From contig NZ_JAKCNS010000039.1 of the NCBI RefSeq assembly GCF_021440345.1, positions 62,001 through 126,000 on the forward strand: a stretch of 64,000 nt of DNA. Reading direction: 5' to 3'. Below the pieces are notes generated by a model. That model had not been told where the DNA came from and made no database searches. It saw nothing but the letters and a program-made list of their open reading frames with translations. How positions within the stretch are numbered: the stretch's first letter is position 1; each line of letters opens with the position of its first letter. Below, piece by piece: positions 19,603-28,573 of this stretch. The translations under genes and the position numbers were made by a program. The stretch is from Kluyvera intermedia. Its GTDB lineage: Bacteria > Pseudomonadota > Gammaproteobacteria > Enterobacterales > Enterobacteriaceae.

Positions 19603-19950
19603 ATGACGATGTTTTTCCGAACTGTGCTGCTTGGATCGCTACTGGCGATATCCAGCTCGAGCTATGCATTAAGCGAGTCTGAAGCGGAAGATATGGCCGA
19701 TTTGACGGCGGTATTTGTGTTCCTGAAAAATGACTGTGGCTACCAGAACCTCCCTAATACGCAAATTCGTCGCGCGCTGGTCTTTTTTGCCCAGCAAAAC
19801 CAGTGGGATCTGAGCAACTACGATACCTTCAACATGAAAGCGCTGGGTGAAGATAGCTATCGCGATCTGAGCGGTATCGGTATCCCAACTGCGAAAAAAT
19901 GCAAAGCGCTGGCCCGGGACTCACTGAGCCTACTCGCATACGTAAAATAA
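19603..19950 (+). CDS. yacC: Small exported protein YacC (pilotin-like family)
   Basis: 115 residues, matching E. coli YacC almost throughout (ESEAEDMADLTAVFVFLKND, then CGYQNLP, RALVFFAQQNQWDLSNYD). A signal peptide ends near SSSYA at residue 22. Two cysteines remain in the mature part (CGYQ and KKCKAL) and could form a disulfide. I recall the family being placed with the type II secretion pilotin (AspS-like) proteins, but its role in E. coli is not established. It starts at ATG 19603. In E. coli, speE and speD follow it in the same direction; here a different operon does. Confidence 0.92.
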   Translation: MTMFFRTVLLGSLLAISSSSYALSESEAEDMADLTAVFVFLKNDCGYQNLPNTQIRRALVFFAQQNQWDLSNYDTFNMKALGEDSYRDLSGIGIPTAKKCKALARDSLSLLAYVK

Positions 19951-20202
19951 AAAGAGACTTTCGAGTGAGATAAACAGGTAGCCGTATCAAGCGGCTACAT
20001 TGTGAAATACTGCCGCAGAAGCTTCATAAACTCTTATATTTAATTCACATATCAATTCAACAATTCATTAAGCGTTTCGTTAACTAATAAATAAAAAAAT
20101 CACAATTCATATATTAAAAAACACGCCACCACGCGTTGCATTATTAACATCCCATCACTACCATCGCTCAATATCAAAACCGACCATCAATGGAATGAGA
20201 CC
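19951..20202. other. AT-rich spacer before the lipoprotein/FKBP operon
   Basis: 252 bases without a gene. A 7-bp hairpin (GTAGCCG 19978-19984 with CGGCTAC 19992-19998) lies just after yacC but has no T-run. A weak promoter candidate is TTGCAT (20136-20141) with TACCAT (20159-20164), 17 bases apart. The rest is AT-rich with no other pattern I can support. Confidence 0.5.
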
Positions 20203-20622
20203 TTGAATATATCAGCTATTATCCGCATCGTACCGCTGGCTATTATTTTTTTATCCGGCTGTCATTCGACTCAATCCCAACAATCCTCTGGGCTGACAAA
20301 GCCGTCATCAGAGAGTGAGTTAACTCAACAACAAACTGAGCAACGTCGAGTCGCCAGTGAGCAAGAACGTATTAATACCTGTCGTCAGGCTTTAGAGTCG
20401 CTAAAAGAAGTGAACCCTCAACAGGCCACAAAACTGGGTAGTGACTTTACGGCATTAATCAATGCAGCATCACAGTACAATGCCGTGCGAAATAAGGTGG
20501 CCGAACCGACCAAACAAGGGATTGACTCAATGTATCAGTTTAAGTCAATCAAGCTGTGCGCTGATATCGAAAAGGAGTTGATAGACAGCCTGGTTAAGCG
20601 TGGCGACAATATTAAATCATGA
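20203..20622 (+). CDS. Unrecognised lipoprotein, first gene of the operon in the speED position
   Basis: 139 residues starting at TTG 20203, the only plausible start; AATGAGA upstream is a modest ribosome site. The N-terminus MNISAIIRIVPLAIIFLSGC is a lipoprotein signal with lipobox LSGC, so Cys20 should be lipidated. Residue 21 is His, not Asp, which favours outer-membrane sorting. The mature part starts Ser/Gln-rich (STQSQQSSG), then becomes helical and charged, with two further cysteines (INTCRQAL and IKLCADIE). I do not recognise a family. Its stop overlaps the next start by four bases (ATGA), so the two are coupled. The DNA is AT-richer than the neighbours. The coding call is good; the function is unknown. 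Confidence 0.8.
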   Translation: MNISAIIRIVPLAIIFLSGCHSTQSQQSSGLTKPSSESELTQQQTEQRRVASEQERINTCRQALESLKEVNPQQATKLGSDFTALINAASQYNAVRNKVAEPTKQGIDSMYQFKSIKLCADIEKELIDSLVKRGDNIKS

Positions 20623-22340
20623 AAAGATTGATTACGCATTATGTTAATACTCTGGCGCTAATAATGATGTTAGCGCTATCGTTATCGCATAATGCTTATG
20701 CCGAAAAAGAGACGTTAGCGAACATAACGGCGAATTCAAACAGCAACGGTTCAGCCCCGGCATTTCTGAATTATGCACAACAGCAAACACAGGAAAATAA
20801 AGTTCCAGAAAAAATTACTGAGAGCAAATCAATAAATACTGAAACCGTTAATCGTTCAAAATCTCAACACAACAAAAAAATCACAGATCAATCTTCAATT
20901 ATTGCGCAAAAAGATAAAACAATTCACCAGTTGCAAAAGCTGCTGGCGGAGAAATCCGCCGCAGTATCACCGACACCCGATCGGCAGCTGGCGCTGCTCG
21001 CGAAACTGAAACAGTTGCAGGAAAAACTCGACGCGACCACTGCGGAAAAACAGCAGTTAATCCAACAAGCGCTCAACGCAGATAAAACAAAAACGCAGAA
21101 CACCGCCAAGTCTGCAGAAACAGATAAAACGGTTGTACAGCAGGCGGCAAAGCTTTCCCTTGTTGAATCAGAGAAGCATAAGCTCGAAACATTCCTGTCT
21201 ACGGTCGCCGCACAGGAGCAAGAGCTAAAAATACAGTTGGCAAACACTGAAAATAAAAATAAGGAAATGGCAAACAAGCTGGCTCTAGCTGTATCGGATA
21301 AGCGTATTCTCAGCGAAAAGCTGACGACAGCCGAGGCAGAGCAGCAGGCTTTCAGCAAAAAAGTCAGTGATGCTGAAAGTGAGAAAGAAAACCTTCTCGT
21401 AGAGCTTAACGCCAGCACGGCGGAAAAAGAGGCGTTAACGGAAAAGCTCGGTATTGCAGCTGCCGATACACAGATGGTCACGGCAAAACTAACCGATACC
21501 AAGGTCGAGCTGCTGACGTTGACAACAAAACTTGATGTACTGACCATCAAGCAGAAACAGGCATCTGAGGAAAACAAAGCGCTGACCCAGCAAGCTGAGA
21601 AAGATAAACAACGCCTGCTGGCGCAAACAGCTCGCATCCAGGAACTCAATGAGCAACTCAGCGGCCCTCCTACTGAGAGAAAGGCATCGGCGGTCGATCT
21701 GTCCAGCGAATCTCAGCAACAAGCGTATGCCATTGGCGTGTCTATGGGAGATAAAGCATTGAAAATGCTGTCAACCCGAGATGCTCAGGGCGTTAAAATC
21801 GATCTTAACACCGCTCTACAGGGGATCGATGATGCCTTCTCAGGAACGATCGCTTTAGATGAAAAAACGCGGGATAAAGCCCTGTTTACCGCCTCTGAAA
21901 AGGTAGCCAAAAGTTTGCAGAAAATTGAGCAACAGGCTGCAAATGACGGTAAGCACTATCAGGAAGAATTCGCGAAACAAAAAGGTGTCGTGCTGAGTCA
22001 AGGGGCCTATAGCCGCGTTGATGCTCTGGGAGAAGGCAAGATTCATGACGATGATATTGTTACCGTCACCATCAAGGAAATGCTTACCGATGGAACCGTC
22101 ATCAATGATATGGCCGCAGAGGATAAAGTCCTGTCGCAAAAGCTAAAAACCTATCCCCCTATATTCCTTGCGGCAATCAAACGTCTGGAAAATCACGGGA
22201 CGGTGACCATTGTGATCCCTGCCGAGCGCGCCTACGGTGCTGAAGGCCGCCCCCCGAAAATCCCACCAGGGGCAACCATGGTCTATTCGGTCAGCATCGT
22301 CAATGCCGTAGCCGCTAATCCTCTGGCTAAACAACCATAA
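20619..22340 (+). CDS. Exported coiled-coil protein with a C-terminal FKBP-like domain
   Basis: 573 residues. A signal peptide (1-28, ending HNAYA) is followed by a long Ala/Glu/Lys/Gln-rich coiled coil (about 90-355) with repeating units such as SEKEKLLVEL-like and TAEKEALTEKL. An FKBP N-terminal dimerisation-like segment (about 365-450, QQAYAIGVSMGDKALKML) and an FKBP-type domain (about 475-565) come next. The last keeps AYGAEGRPPKIPPGATMVYS, the usual FKBP end with the Tyr of AYG. However, the canonical YxGxLxDGxxFDSS and VIPGWxEGL elements are altered (IKEMLTDGTVINDM and PPIFLAAIKRL). It may be a periplasmic chaperone or scaffold rather than an active prolyl isomerase. It is coupled to the lipoprotein by an ATGA overlap. 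It sits where E. coli has speD. The 5' third is AT-rich. Confidence 0.85.
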   Translation: MKRLITHYVNTLALIMMLALSLSHNAYAEKETLANITANSNSNGSAPAFLNYAQQQTQENKVPEKITESKSINTETVNRSKSQHNKKITDQSSIIAQKDKTIHQLQKLLAEKSAAVSPTPDRQLALLAKLKQLQEKLDATTAEKQQLIQQALNADKTKTQNTAKSAETDKTVVQQAAKLSLVESEKHKLETFLSTVAAQEQELKIQLANTENKNKEMANKLALAVSDKRILSEKLTTAEAEQQAFSKKVSDAESEKENLLVELNASTAEKEALTEKLGIAAADTQMVTAKLTDTKVELLTLTTKLDVLTIKQKQASEENKALTQQAEKDKQRLLAQTARIQELNEQLSGPPTERKASAVDLSSESQQQAYAIGVSMGDKALKMLSTRDAQGVKIDLNTALQGIDDAFSGTIALDEKTRDKALFTASEKVAKSLQKIEQQAANDGKHYQEEFAKQKGVVLSQGAYSRVDALGEGKIHDDDIVTVTIKEMLTDGTVINDMAAEDKVLSQKLKTYPPIFLAAIKRLENHGTVTIVIPAERAYGAEGRPPKIPPGATMVYSVSIVNAVAANPLAKQP

Positions 22341-22344
22341 CGCA

Positions 22345-22375
22345 AACGCCTCCCGGCAAAGGAGGCGTTAGCTTT
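22345..22375 (+). terminator. Terminator between the FKBP-like gene and yacL
   Basis: Perfect 9-bp stem AACGCCTCC (22345-22353) with GGAGGCGTT (22361-22369), followed by AGCTTTT. It closes the plus-strand operon and may also serve yacL from the other side. Confidence 0.8.
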
Positions 22376-22396
22376 TCGGGCGAATCACACACTACC

Positions 22397-22759
22397 TTAT
22401 TTCTGCTGTAAAAATTGCCGATATGCGGCAACAACCTGCAAAAAGTCTTCGACACCGCAGAGCGACAGGCTCTCTTCGTCGTAGTAGTTCATCCCTTCTT
22501 CCATTTCATCGCCAGAGAACTCCAGTTGATTGGCGCGAATCATCACTTCTTCACCATCCAACCACAGGGTGTACTCATGCCCGGCGCGCTGCCATGAACG
22601 TTCGCTGCCTTTTACAGTACGTGCGGCCTGCTCTACTTCATCCAGTAGCGAGAGGTTGTCTTTAACCTCTTCATTAAACCAGTGACCGACCACTTCGTGG
22701 CCCATCGACATACGTACTCTTACCCCTCCGGTAACGTCGCGCAGAAATTCGTATTCCAT
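22397..22759 (-). CDS. yacL: UPF0231 family protein YacL
   Basis: 120-residue cytoplasmic protein of unknown function, matching E. coli YacL nearly throughout ([60 protein letters not shown]). It is acidic, with no signal or membrane segment. It is convergent with the lipoprotein/FKBP operon and lies downstream of acnB on the same strand, separated by 376 bases and an acnB terminator, so it is transcribed independently. The ATG at 22759 follows GAGGAACAGATC. Confidence 0.93.
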   Translation of the reverse strand: MEYEFLRDVTGGVRVRMSMGHEVVGHWFNEEVKDNLSLLDEVEQAARTVKGSERSWQRAGHEYTLWLDGEEVMIRANQLEFSGDEMEEGMNYYDEESLSLCGVEDFLQVVAAYRQFLQQK

Positions 22760-23135
22760 GATCTGTTCCTCTACAAAGGCAATGCGTCACCGCTGCATTG
22801 TACCTATAGGTAATTATCGCAGCAGCGGGCAATAAAAAAAGCGCGCCAGGTAGAGCTCATGCAAATAAAAGCACGTTAGCCACCGGTATGACGGTATTAT
22901 CATCAACTTCCGGGCATTATTCCGCCATCTACGCCAACATGCTGGCCCGCTTTGCCGTAATTTAACAGCGGTGAGTGAGAGTATGGATTGCCGTGCGGTT
23001 AAAAGTGAACAGGAAAAGAGTAAAAGCCGTCATAGGCCTTTACTGGGTATCGCAGAAGTAAAAAGGGGAAAGCCAATGCTTTCCCCTTCGTCATTTACGG
23101 GGGCGACGTTTACACGCTTTCCCCGAAAAATCACC
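22760..23135. other. Spacer between acnB and yacL
   Basis: 376 bases. It holds the acnB terminator (23057-23088) and must hold the yacL promoter near 22780-22880 on the minus strand, though no convincing -35/-10 pair stands out. A 124-codon plus-strand frame over 22971-23345 runs into acnB antisense and lacks any feature of a gene. Confidence 0.5.
23057..23088 (-). terminator. Intrinsic terminator after acnB
   Basis: Read on the minus strand, AAGGGGAAAGC (23078-23088) pairs with GCTTTCCCCTT (23063-23073) around four or five loop bases and is followed by TTTTTAC. It is a standard strong terminator about 50 bases after the acnB stop. Confidence 0.9.
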
Positions 23136-25733
23136 TTAAACCGCGGTCTGGAAAATCACACCATCGGCTTTCTCAGTGTACTGAGCCAGCTGGTCGAAGT
23201 TCAGATAACGGTAGGTATCGACCGCCGTCTTATCAACCTGCGCCACGTAGGTCTGATACTCATCCGGCGTCGGCAGTTTACCGATAAGTGCCGCCACTGC
23301 CGCCAGCTCAGCCGAAGCCAGGAAGACATTAGCGCCGGTACCTAAGCGGTTAGGGAAGTTACGGGTAGAGGTCGAAACCACCGTTGCACCGTCAGCTACG
23401 CGCGCCTGGTTACCCATACACAGGGAACAGCCAGGGATTTCAATACGCGCACCGCTCTTACCAAACACGCTGTAGTAGCCTTCTTCAGTCAGCTGCGCTG
23501 CATCCATACGGGTTGGCGGAGCCACCCACAGACGTGTTGGCAGTTGGCCTTTATGCGCATCCAGCAGTTTACCCGCCGCGCGGAAGTGGCCGATGTTGGT
23601 CATGCAGGAACCGATGAACACTTCGTCGATCTTCTCACCCTGCACGTCAGACAGCAGACGGGCATCGTCAGGATCGTTCGGTGCACACAGGATTGGCTCT
23701 TTGATATCTGCCAGATCGATGTCGATCACCGCCGCATACTCTGCGTCAGCATCGGCTTCCAGCAGCTGCGGATCCGCCAGCCATTTTTCCATGCCCTGTA
23801 CACGACGTTCCAGAGTACGACGGTCGCCGTAGCCTTCTGCAATCATCCACTTCAGCAGCACGATGTTGGAAGTCAGGTACTCAATAATCGGTGCCTGGTT
23901 CAGCTTGATGGTACAGCCCGCAGCAGAACGCTCAGCGGAAGCATCGGTCAGTTCGAACGCCTGCTCCACTTTCAGATCTGGCAGACCTTCGATCTCCAGG
24001 ATGCGGCCAGAGAAGATGTTTTTCTTACCTTTCTTCTCAACGGTCAACAGGCCCTGACGAATCGCGTACAGCGGAATGGCGTGAACCAGATCGCGCAGGG
24101 TGATACCCGGCTGCATTTTACCTTTGAAGCGCACCAGAACAGATTCCGGCATATCCAATGGCATCACGCCGGTCGCAGCAGCAAACGCTACCAGACCCGA
24201 GCCCGCCGGGAAGGAGATACCGATTGGGAAACGGGTGTGGGAATCACCGCCGGTGCCTACGGTATCTGGCAACAGCATGCGGTTCAGCCAGGAGTGGATA
24301 ACGCCATCGCCCGGACGCAGCGACACGCCGCCACGGTTCATAATGAAGTCAGGCAGCGTGTGGTGGGTGGTCACGTCAACCGGCTTCGGATACGCCGCGG
24401 TATGACAGAAGGACTGCATCACCAGATCCGCAGAGAAGCCCAGACACGCCAGGTCTTTCAATTCATCACGGGTCATTGGGCCGGTGGTGTCCTGAGAACC
24501 CACGGAGGTCATTTTCGGCTCACAGTATGCGCCAGGGCGAATACCGGTAACGCCGCAGGCACGGCCAACCATTTTCTGCGCCAGAGAGAAGCCGCGGTTG
24601 CTTTCCGCCACGTCTTTCGCCTGACGGAATACGTCGCTGTGCGGCAGACCCAGCGATTCGCGCGCCTTGGTGGTCAGGCCGCGACCGATGATCAGCGGAA
24701 TACGGCCACCGGCGCGAACTTCGTCGATCAGTACGTCGGTTTTCAGTTCGAAGTTTGCCAGCAGTTCATTGGTTTCGTGATTACGCACTTCACCTTTGAA
24801 TGGGTAAACGTCAATCACGTCGCCCATGTTCAGCTTGTTCACATCAACTTCGATTGGCAGCGCGCCCGCATCTTCCATGGTGTTGAAGAAGATTGGCGCA
24901 ATTTTACCGCCGAGGCACAGACCACCGCCGCGCTTGTTAGGCACGTGCGGAATGTCGTCGCCCATAAACCACAGCACGGAGTTGGTTGCAGATTTACGCG
25001 AAGAACCGGTACCCACAACATCACCAACGTAGGCCAGCGGGAAACCTTTTTGCTGCAGCGCTTCGATCTGTTTGATCGGGCCAACGGCACCCGGCTGATC
25101 CGGATCAATACCTTCGCGGGCGTTTTTCAGCATCGCCAGCGCGTGCAGTGGAATATCTGGACGAGACCACGCATCCGGCGCCGGAGACAGGTCATCGGTG
25201 TTCGTTTCGCCGGTGACTTTAAAGACGGTAACGGTGATTTTGTCAGCCAGCTGAGGACGGTTCAGGAACCATTCGGCGTCAGCCCAGGACTGGATAACCT
25301 GTTTCGCGTAGGCATTGCCCGCTTTGGCTTTCTCTTCTACATCGTAGAAGTTATCAAACATCAGCAGAGTCTGGGACAGCGCGGTCGCCGCGATAGGAGC
25401 CAGTTTGGCATCGTCCAGAGCGTCGATCAGCGGATGGATGTTGTAGCCACCCTGCATGGTGCCTAACAGTTCAACGGCTTTTTCAGGAGTAACCAGCGGA
25501 GAGGTCGCTTCGCCTTTCGCAACGGCTGCGAGGAAGCCCGCTTTAACATAGGCGGCTTCATCAACGCCTGGCGGTACACGATTAATTAACAGGTCTAACA
25601 GGAATTCTTCTTCGCCAACAGGCGGATTCTTTAGCAGCTCAACCAAGCCGGCCATTTGGGTTGCATCTAAGGGTTTGGCAACAATCCCTTCGGCGGCACG
25701 CTCAGCTACGTGCTCACGGTATTCTTTTAGCAC
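23136..25733 (-). CDS. acnB: Aconitate hydratase B
   Basis: Main TCA-cycle aconitase, with 2-methylisocitrate dehydratase activity. The apo form binds mRNA when the [4Fe-4S] cluster is lost. The 865 residues match E. coli AcnB along the whole length: N-terminal HEAT-like region, then the swivel domain, then the cluster domain with CxxC in [15 protein letters not shown] and the third Cys in [14 protein letters not shown]. The start is GTG (complement of 25731-25733), preceded by GAGGAG. It is transcribed alone, with a terminator downstream and a good promoter upstream. Confidence 0.98.
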   Translation of the reverse strand: MLKEYREHVAERAAEGIVAKPLDATQMAGLVELLKNPPVGEEEFLLDLLINRVPPGVDEAAYVKAGFLAAVAKGEATSPLVTPEKAVELLGTMQGGYNIHPLIDALDDAKLAPIAATALSQTLLMFDNFYDVEEKAKAGNAYAKQVIQSWADAEWFLNRPQLADKITVTVFKVTGETNTDDLSPAPDAWSRPDIPLHALAMLKNAREGIDPDQPGAVGPIKQIEALQQKGFPLAYVGDVVGTGSSRKSATNSVLWFMGDDIPHVPNKRGGGLCLGGKIAPIFFNTMEDAGALPIEVDVNKLNMGDVIDVYPFKGEVRNHETNELLANFELKTDVLIDEVRAGGRIPLIIGRGLTTKARESLGLPHSDVFRQAKDVAESNRGFSLAQKMVGRACGVTGIRPGAYCEPKMTSVGSQDTTGPMTRDELKDLACLGFSADLVMQSFCHTAAYPKPVDVTTHHTLPDFIMNRGGVSLRPGDGVIHSWLNRMLLPDTVGTGGDSHTRFPIGISFPAGSGLVAFAAATGVMPLDMPESVLVRFKGKMQPGITLRDLVHAIPLYAIRQGLLTVEKKGKKNIFSGRILEIEGLPDLKVEQAFELTDASAERSAAGCTIKLNQAPIIEYLTSNIVLLKWMIAEGYGDRRTLERRVQGMEKWLADPQLLEADADAEYAAVIDIDLADIKEPILCAPNDPDDARLLSDVQGEKIDEVFIGSCMTNIGHFRAAGKLLDAHKGQLPTRLWVAPPTRMDAAQLTEEGYYSVFGKSGARIEIPGCSLCMGNQARVADGATVVSTSTRNFPNRLGTGANVFLASAELAAVAALIGKLPTPDEYQTYVAQVDKTAVDTYRYLNFDQLAQYTEKADGVIFQTAV

Positions 25734-26092
25734 GACGGTATCTCCTCGCTCTCATTGTCATATGCGGTCGGCGATCTCTTCACGCTCCTGTGAGACAGCA
25801 GTTTGTAGGGTAAAAGCCCGGTACCGCGTGGGCCAGCATAGCAGGATTTCCAGAGGGTGTTAATCCGTTTACAAAAAAGCAACATTAAATACTTGCTGAA
25901 TCGTTAAGGCCAAAATAAACCCATTCTTAACTGTTTTTTTAGACACAATAATCTTATCCGGTTACACACTTCGGCCCGCGATCCCAACTTAAGTCAAAAA
26001 CGAAAAATAAGCCTCCCTATACTTCCGCCAGTGCTGACATTTTCGACAATACTCTCTGCAACAGGCCAAACTATTTGCGCCAGGAGAAACAA
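25734..26092. other. Divergent regulatory region between acnB and the DUF3300 gene
   Basis: 359 bases carrying the acnB promoter (25835-25863, minus strand). The plus-strand part, 25880-26070, is AT-rich, with TATACT near 26018-26023 as a possible -10 for the DUF3300 gene but no matching -35. No further operator was convincing, although E. coli acnB is controlled here by CRP, ArcA, Cra and Fis. Confidence 0.5.
25835..25863 (-). promoter_or_regulatory. Candidate acnB promoter
   Basis: On the minus strand TTAACA (25858-25863) and TATGCT (25835-25840) are 17 bases apart, about 95 bases before the acnB start. The -10 is preceded by TGC, close to an extended -10. Confidence 0.6.
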
Positions 26093-27724
26093 ATGACGTT
26101 ACCATTTAAGCCCCATATCCTTGCGCTGATCTGCAGTGCAGGATTGCTCGCGGCCTCCGGTACTCTCTATGTCAAAAGCCGTGCTGCCGATACGCCACCG
26201 GCGGCAGCGGTTCAACCCGTCGCCCCGGCTCCCGCTACTGCTCCAGCGGTTGAGTCCGCAGCCAGCGCCCAACCCGCAGCGTCAACTTACACGTCTGCGC
26301 AAATTGATCAGCTAACGGCTCCCATTGCCCTGTATCCCGACAACTTACTGTCGCAGGTGCTGATGGCCTCCACCTACCCGAGCAATGTGCTACAGGCCGT
26401 ACAGTGGTCGCAGGACAATCCCACTCAAAAAGGCGATGCTGCGGTACAGGCCGTCGCCAATCAACCTTGGGATCCGAGCGTAAAATCGCTGGTTGCGTTT
26501 CCGGCGCTACTGTCACTGATGGGCGAAAATCCACAGTGGGTCCAGGATCTCGGTAATGCCTTCCTGGCACAGTCGCAGGATGTGATGAATTCGGTACAAA
26601 AACTTCGTGCGGTGGCCCAACAGACGGGGACGTTGAAATCCACGCCGCAGCAGAAGGTTACCACCGCCGCGAAAGCTGCCGCCCCGACATCCTCGGGCAC
26701 GACAGCCCCAACGGCTTCTGCACCGCCGCCGCAGGTGATTAAGATTGAGTCCACCGACCCGAATGTCGTGTATGTACCGACTTACAATCCAAATACGGCA
26801 TATGGCGCCTGGCCTTCCACCGCCTACCCTCCGGTTTATTTGCCGCCGACTCCGGGCCAGCAGTTCACCAACAGCTTTGTTAACGGCCTGGGCTTCAGCC
26901 TTGGTATAGCCACCACCTATGCGCTGTTCAGCAGCATAGATTGGGATGACGATGACGATCATCACCATCACGATGATGATTACCACGATGGGGGCTGGCA
27001 CGGCGGCGGCAATAACAACATCAATATTGACGTCAATAACTACAACCACATCACCGGGCAGCACCTCAACGGTAATAACACTCACTGGCAGCATAACCCG
27101 GCGTATCGCAACAACTTGCCGTATCCCAATGACAATGTGGCGCAGCGCTTCCACCAGACCAACGTGCCGGGCGGCTTAAGTACTACGCAAAAAGCACCTG
27201 CGGCTCTGGACAACCAGCGTCAGGCGGCACTCAATCAATTCCAGCGCAGCACCCACGACGGTGCGGCCAAAAATCTAACCCCAGGAAGTGGCGCAGCGGC
27301 AGGAACGCGTGATGCTCAACGTCAGGCAGCATCTAACCAGCTGCACCAAATCACCCAGCGTAGTAACTATCGCGGCTACGATGGGACTCAGACGGCGAAA
27401 CAAAAAATGCAAAATCCGACGGCGCAACAACAGCAGCGCCGCGAGAATGCAAAGTCCCATCTGCAAAATCCAACGACACAGCAGCAGCGACGCGAACAGG
27501 TCCAGCAGCACTCCTCTCTCACAGAGGAGCAGTATCAGCATCGCCAGCAGCAGGTGCAAAACCTCCGAGCCAATGCGCTAAGCGGCAACGATAGCCGTTC
27601 GCCATCCTGGCAGTCGCAGAATCAGCGGGGGCAGCAAAGCCGCAGTGCATCGGGCATCAGTGATGCGCAAAAATCGGCTGCACGCGAACATCTTTCTCAA
27701 CATCGCGAACTGCGCCATCGCTAA
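26093..27724 (+). CDS. yacH: Exported DUF3300 family protein (YacH-like)
   Basis: 543 residues of unknown function. A hydrophobic N-terminal signal or anchor (about residues 6-25) is followed by a Pro/Ala-rich linker and a DUF3300-type region (YTSAQIDQLTAPIALYPDNL, then LSQVLMASTYPSNVLQAVQW and DPNVVYVPTYNP). There follows a striking Asp/His tract (WDDDDDHHHHDDDYHDGGWHGG, split here by description at about residues 285-305), an Asn-rich stretch, and a Gln/Arg-rich low-complexity tail. I chose ATG 26093 because CAGGAGAAACAA precedes it; an in-frame TTG at 26075 lies upstream of that ribosome site. It matches the position of E. coli yacH, and is followed 9 bases later by a DUF2950 gene, so they are an operon. 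Confidence 0.85.
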   Translation: MTLPFKPHILALICSAGLLAASGTLYVKSRAADTPPAAAVQPVAPAPATAPAVESAASAQPAASTYTSAQIDQLTAPIALYPDNLLSQVLMASTYPSNVLQAVQWSQDNPTQKGDAAVQAVANQPWDPSVKSLVAFPALLSLMGENPQWVQDLGNAFLAQSQDVMNSVQKLRAVAQQTGTLKSTPQQKVTTAAKAAAPTSSGTTAPTASAPPPQVIKIESTDPNVVYVPTYNPNTAYGAWPSTAYPPVYLPPTPGQQFTNSFVNGLGFSLGIATTYALFSSIDWDDDDDHHHHDDDYHDGGWHGGGNNNINIDVNNYNHITGQHLNGNNTHWQHNPAYRNNLPYPNDNVAQRFHQTNVPGGLSTTQKAPAALDNQRQAALNQFQRSTHDGAAKNLTPGSGAAAGTRDAQRQAASNQLHQITQRSNYRGYDGTQTAKQKMQNPTAQQQQRRENAKSHLQNPTTQQQRREQVQQHSSLTEEQYQHRQQQVQNLRANALSGNDSRSPSWQSQNQRGQQSRSASGISDAQKSAAREHLSQHRELRHR

Positions 27725-27733
27725 GGAGAAGCA

Positions 27734-28528
27734 ATGAAAAAACTCATCATTACCGGTCTGCTAACGCTGTTCGCCCTGCCAGCTTTCGCCCAGCAAAATT
27801 ATGCTACGCCGGAAAAAGCCGCCAGCGCCTTTGCCGAGGCGCTAACCACTCAGGACGATAACGCGCTAAATCAGGTGCTGGGCGATAACTGGCGCCAGTA
27901 TCTCCCACAGCGCGAAGATGAGCCCGAAGCCGTTGCCCGCTTCCTGCGCGACTGGGAAGTAGGTCATCAGATCGATGAACAAGGTGACACCGCCCATCTC
28001 AATGTCGGTAGCGACGGCTGGCAGCTGCCAATCCCGATAGTGAAAACGGCCAAAGGCTGGCGTTTCGATATGGCCGAGGGTCAGGATGAGATTCAGACCC
28101 GAGAAATAGGCCGTAATGAGCTATCGGCAATTCAGGCCATGCACGCTTATGTGGATGCTCAGAACGATTACTATCAGCGCTTCCAGCATTACGCAGCCAA
28201 ACTGCTGAGCAGCAAGGGACAAAAAGACGGTCTTTACTGGCCAACGGACCCCGGGGAGGAACCCAGCCCATTAGGGCCGGCCTATAGCCCAACCCTGCCT
28301 GACGCAGGCTATCACGGTTACCGTTTCCGCATTATCGCCGATCAGGATCGGCAGGGTTTTGCCCTGATCGCCTGGCCGGTCAAGTTTGCTGAAACTGGCA
28401 TCATGAGTTTTATCGTCGATCAGAACGATACGGTATATCAGGCCAATCTGGGCAAGCAGTCCGCATTAAAAGCCGCAGAGGTGAAGGCCTTTACCCGGGA
28501 TAAACCCTGGGACGCAATGACGCAGTAA
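27734..28528 (+). CDS. Exported DUF2950 family protein
   Basis: 264 residues. A clean signal peptide (MKKLIITGLLTLFALPAFA, cleaved before QQNYATP) is followed by a soluble domain with DUF2950-type features (YATPEKAASAFAEALTTQDD, GWRFDMAEGQDEI, YHGYRFRIIADQ, FALIAWPVKFAETGIMSFIV). No cysteine pair or catalytic motif is recognised. It lies nine bases after the DUF3300 gene. DUF3300 and DUF2950 proteins are, as I recall, often encoded together, which suggests a joint envelope role. E. coli K-12 has no DUF2950 partner at this place. Function is unknown. Confidence 0.85.
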   Translation: MKKLIITGLLTLFALPAFAQQNYATPEKAASAFAEALTTQDDNALNQVLGDNWRQYLPQREDEPEAVARFLRDWEVGHQIDEQGDTAHLNVGSDGWQLPIPIVKTAKGWRFDMAEGQDEIQTREIGRNELSAIQAMHAYVDAQNDYYQRFQHYAAKLLSSKGQKDGLYWPTDPGEEPSPLGPAYSPTLPDAGYHGYRFRIIADQDRQGFALIAWPVKFAETGIMSFIVDQNDTVYQANLGKQSALKAAEVKAFTRDKPWDAMTQ

Positions 28529-28531
28529 AAA

Positions 28532-28555
28532 AAGACCTGGCGTAAGCCAGGTCTT
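28532..28555 (-). terminator. Terminator between the DUF2950 gene and the small exported-protein gene
   Basis: Perfect 10-bp stem AAGACCTGGC with GCCAGGTCTT and loop GTAA. Read on the minus strand it is followed by seven T, so it best serves the minus-strand gene; it may also work on the plus strand. Confidence 0.85.
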
Positions 28556-28573
28556 ACTATCGGGCTCTCAACC

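Noticed and set aside
20924-21649. Minus-strand frame of 241 codons with many Ser/Ala/Cys inside the coiled-coil gene
   Set aside because: It mirrors the repetitive Glu/Lys/Ala coiled coil on the plus strand; the plus-strand gene has a signal peptide, coupling and a terminator.
22971-23345. Possible gene in the acnB-yacL spacer
   Set aside because: The frame runs through the acnB terminator into acnB antisense and has no ribosome site or recognisable protein features.
23544-25466. Plus-strand open frame of 640 codons opposite acnB
   Set aside because: Same cause as the frame opposite aceE; the sequence is low in family-like features and lies wholly within acnB.
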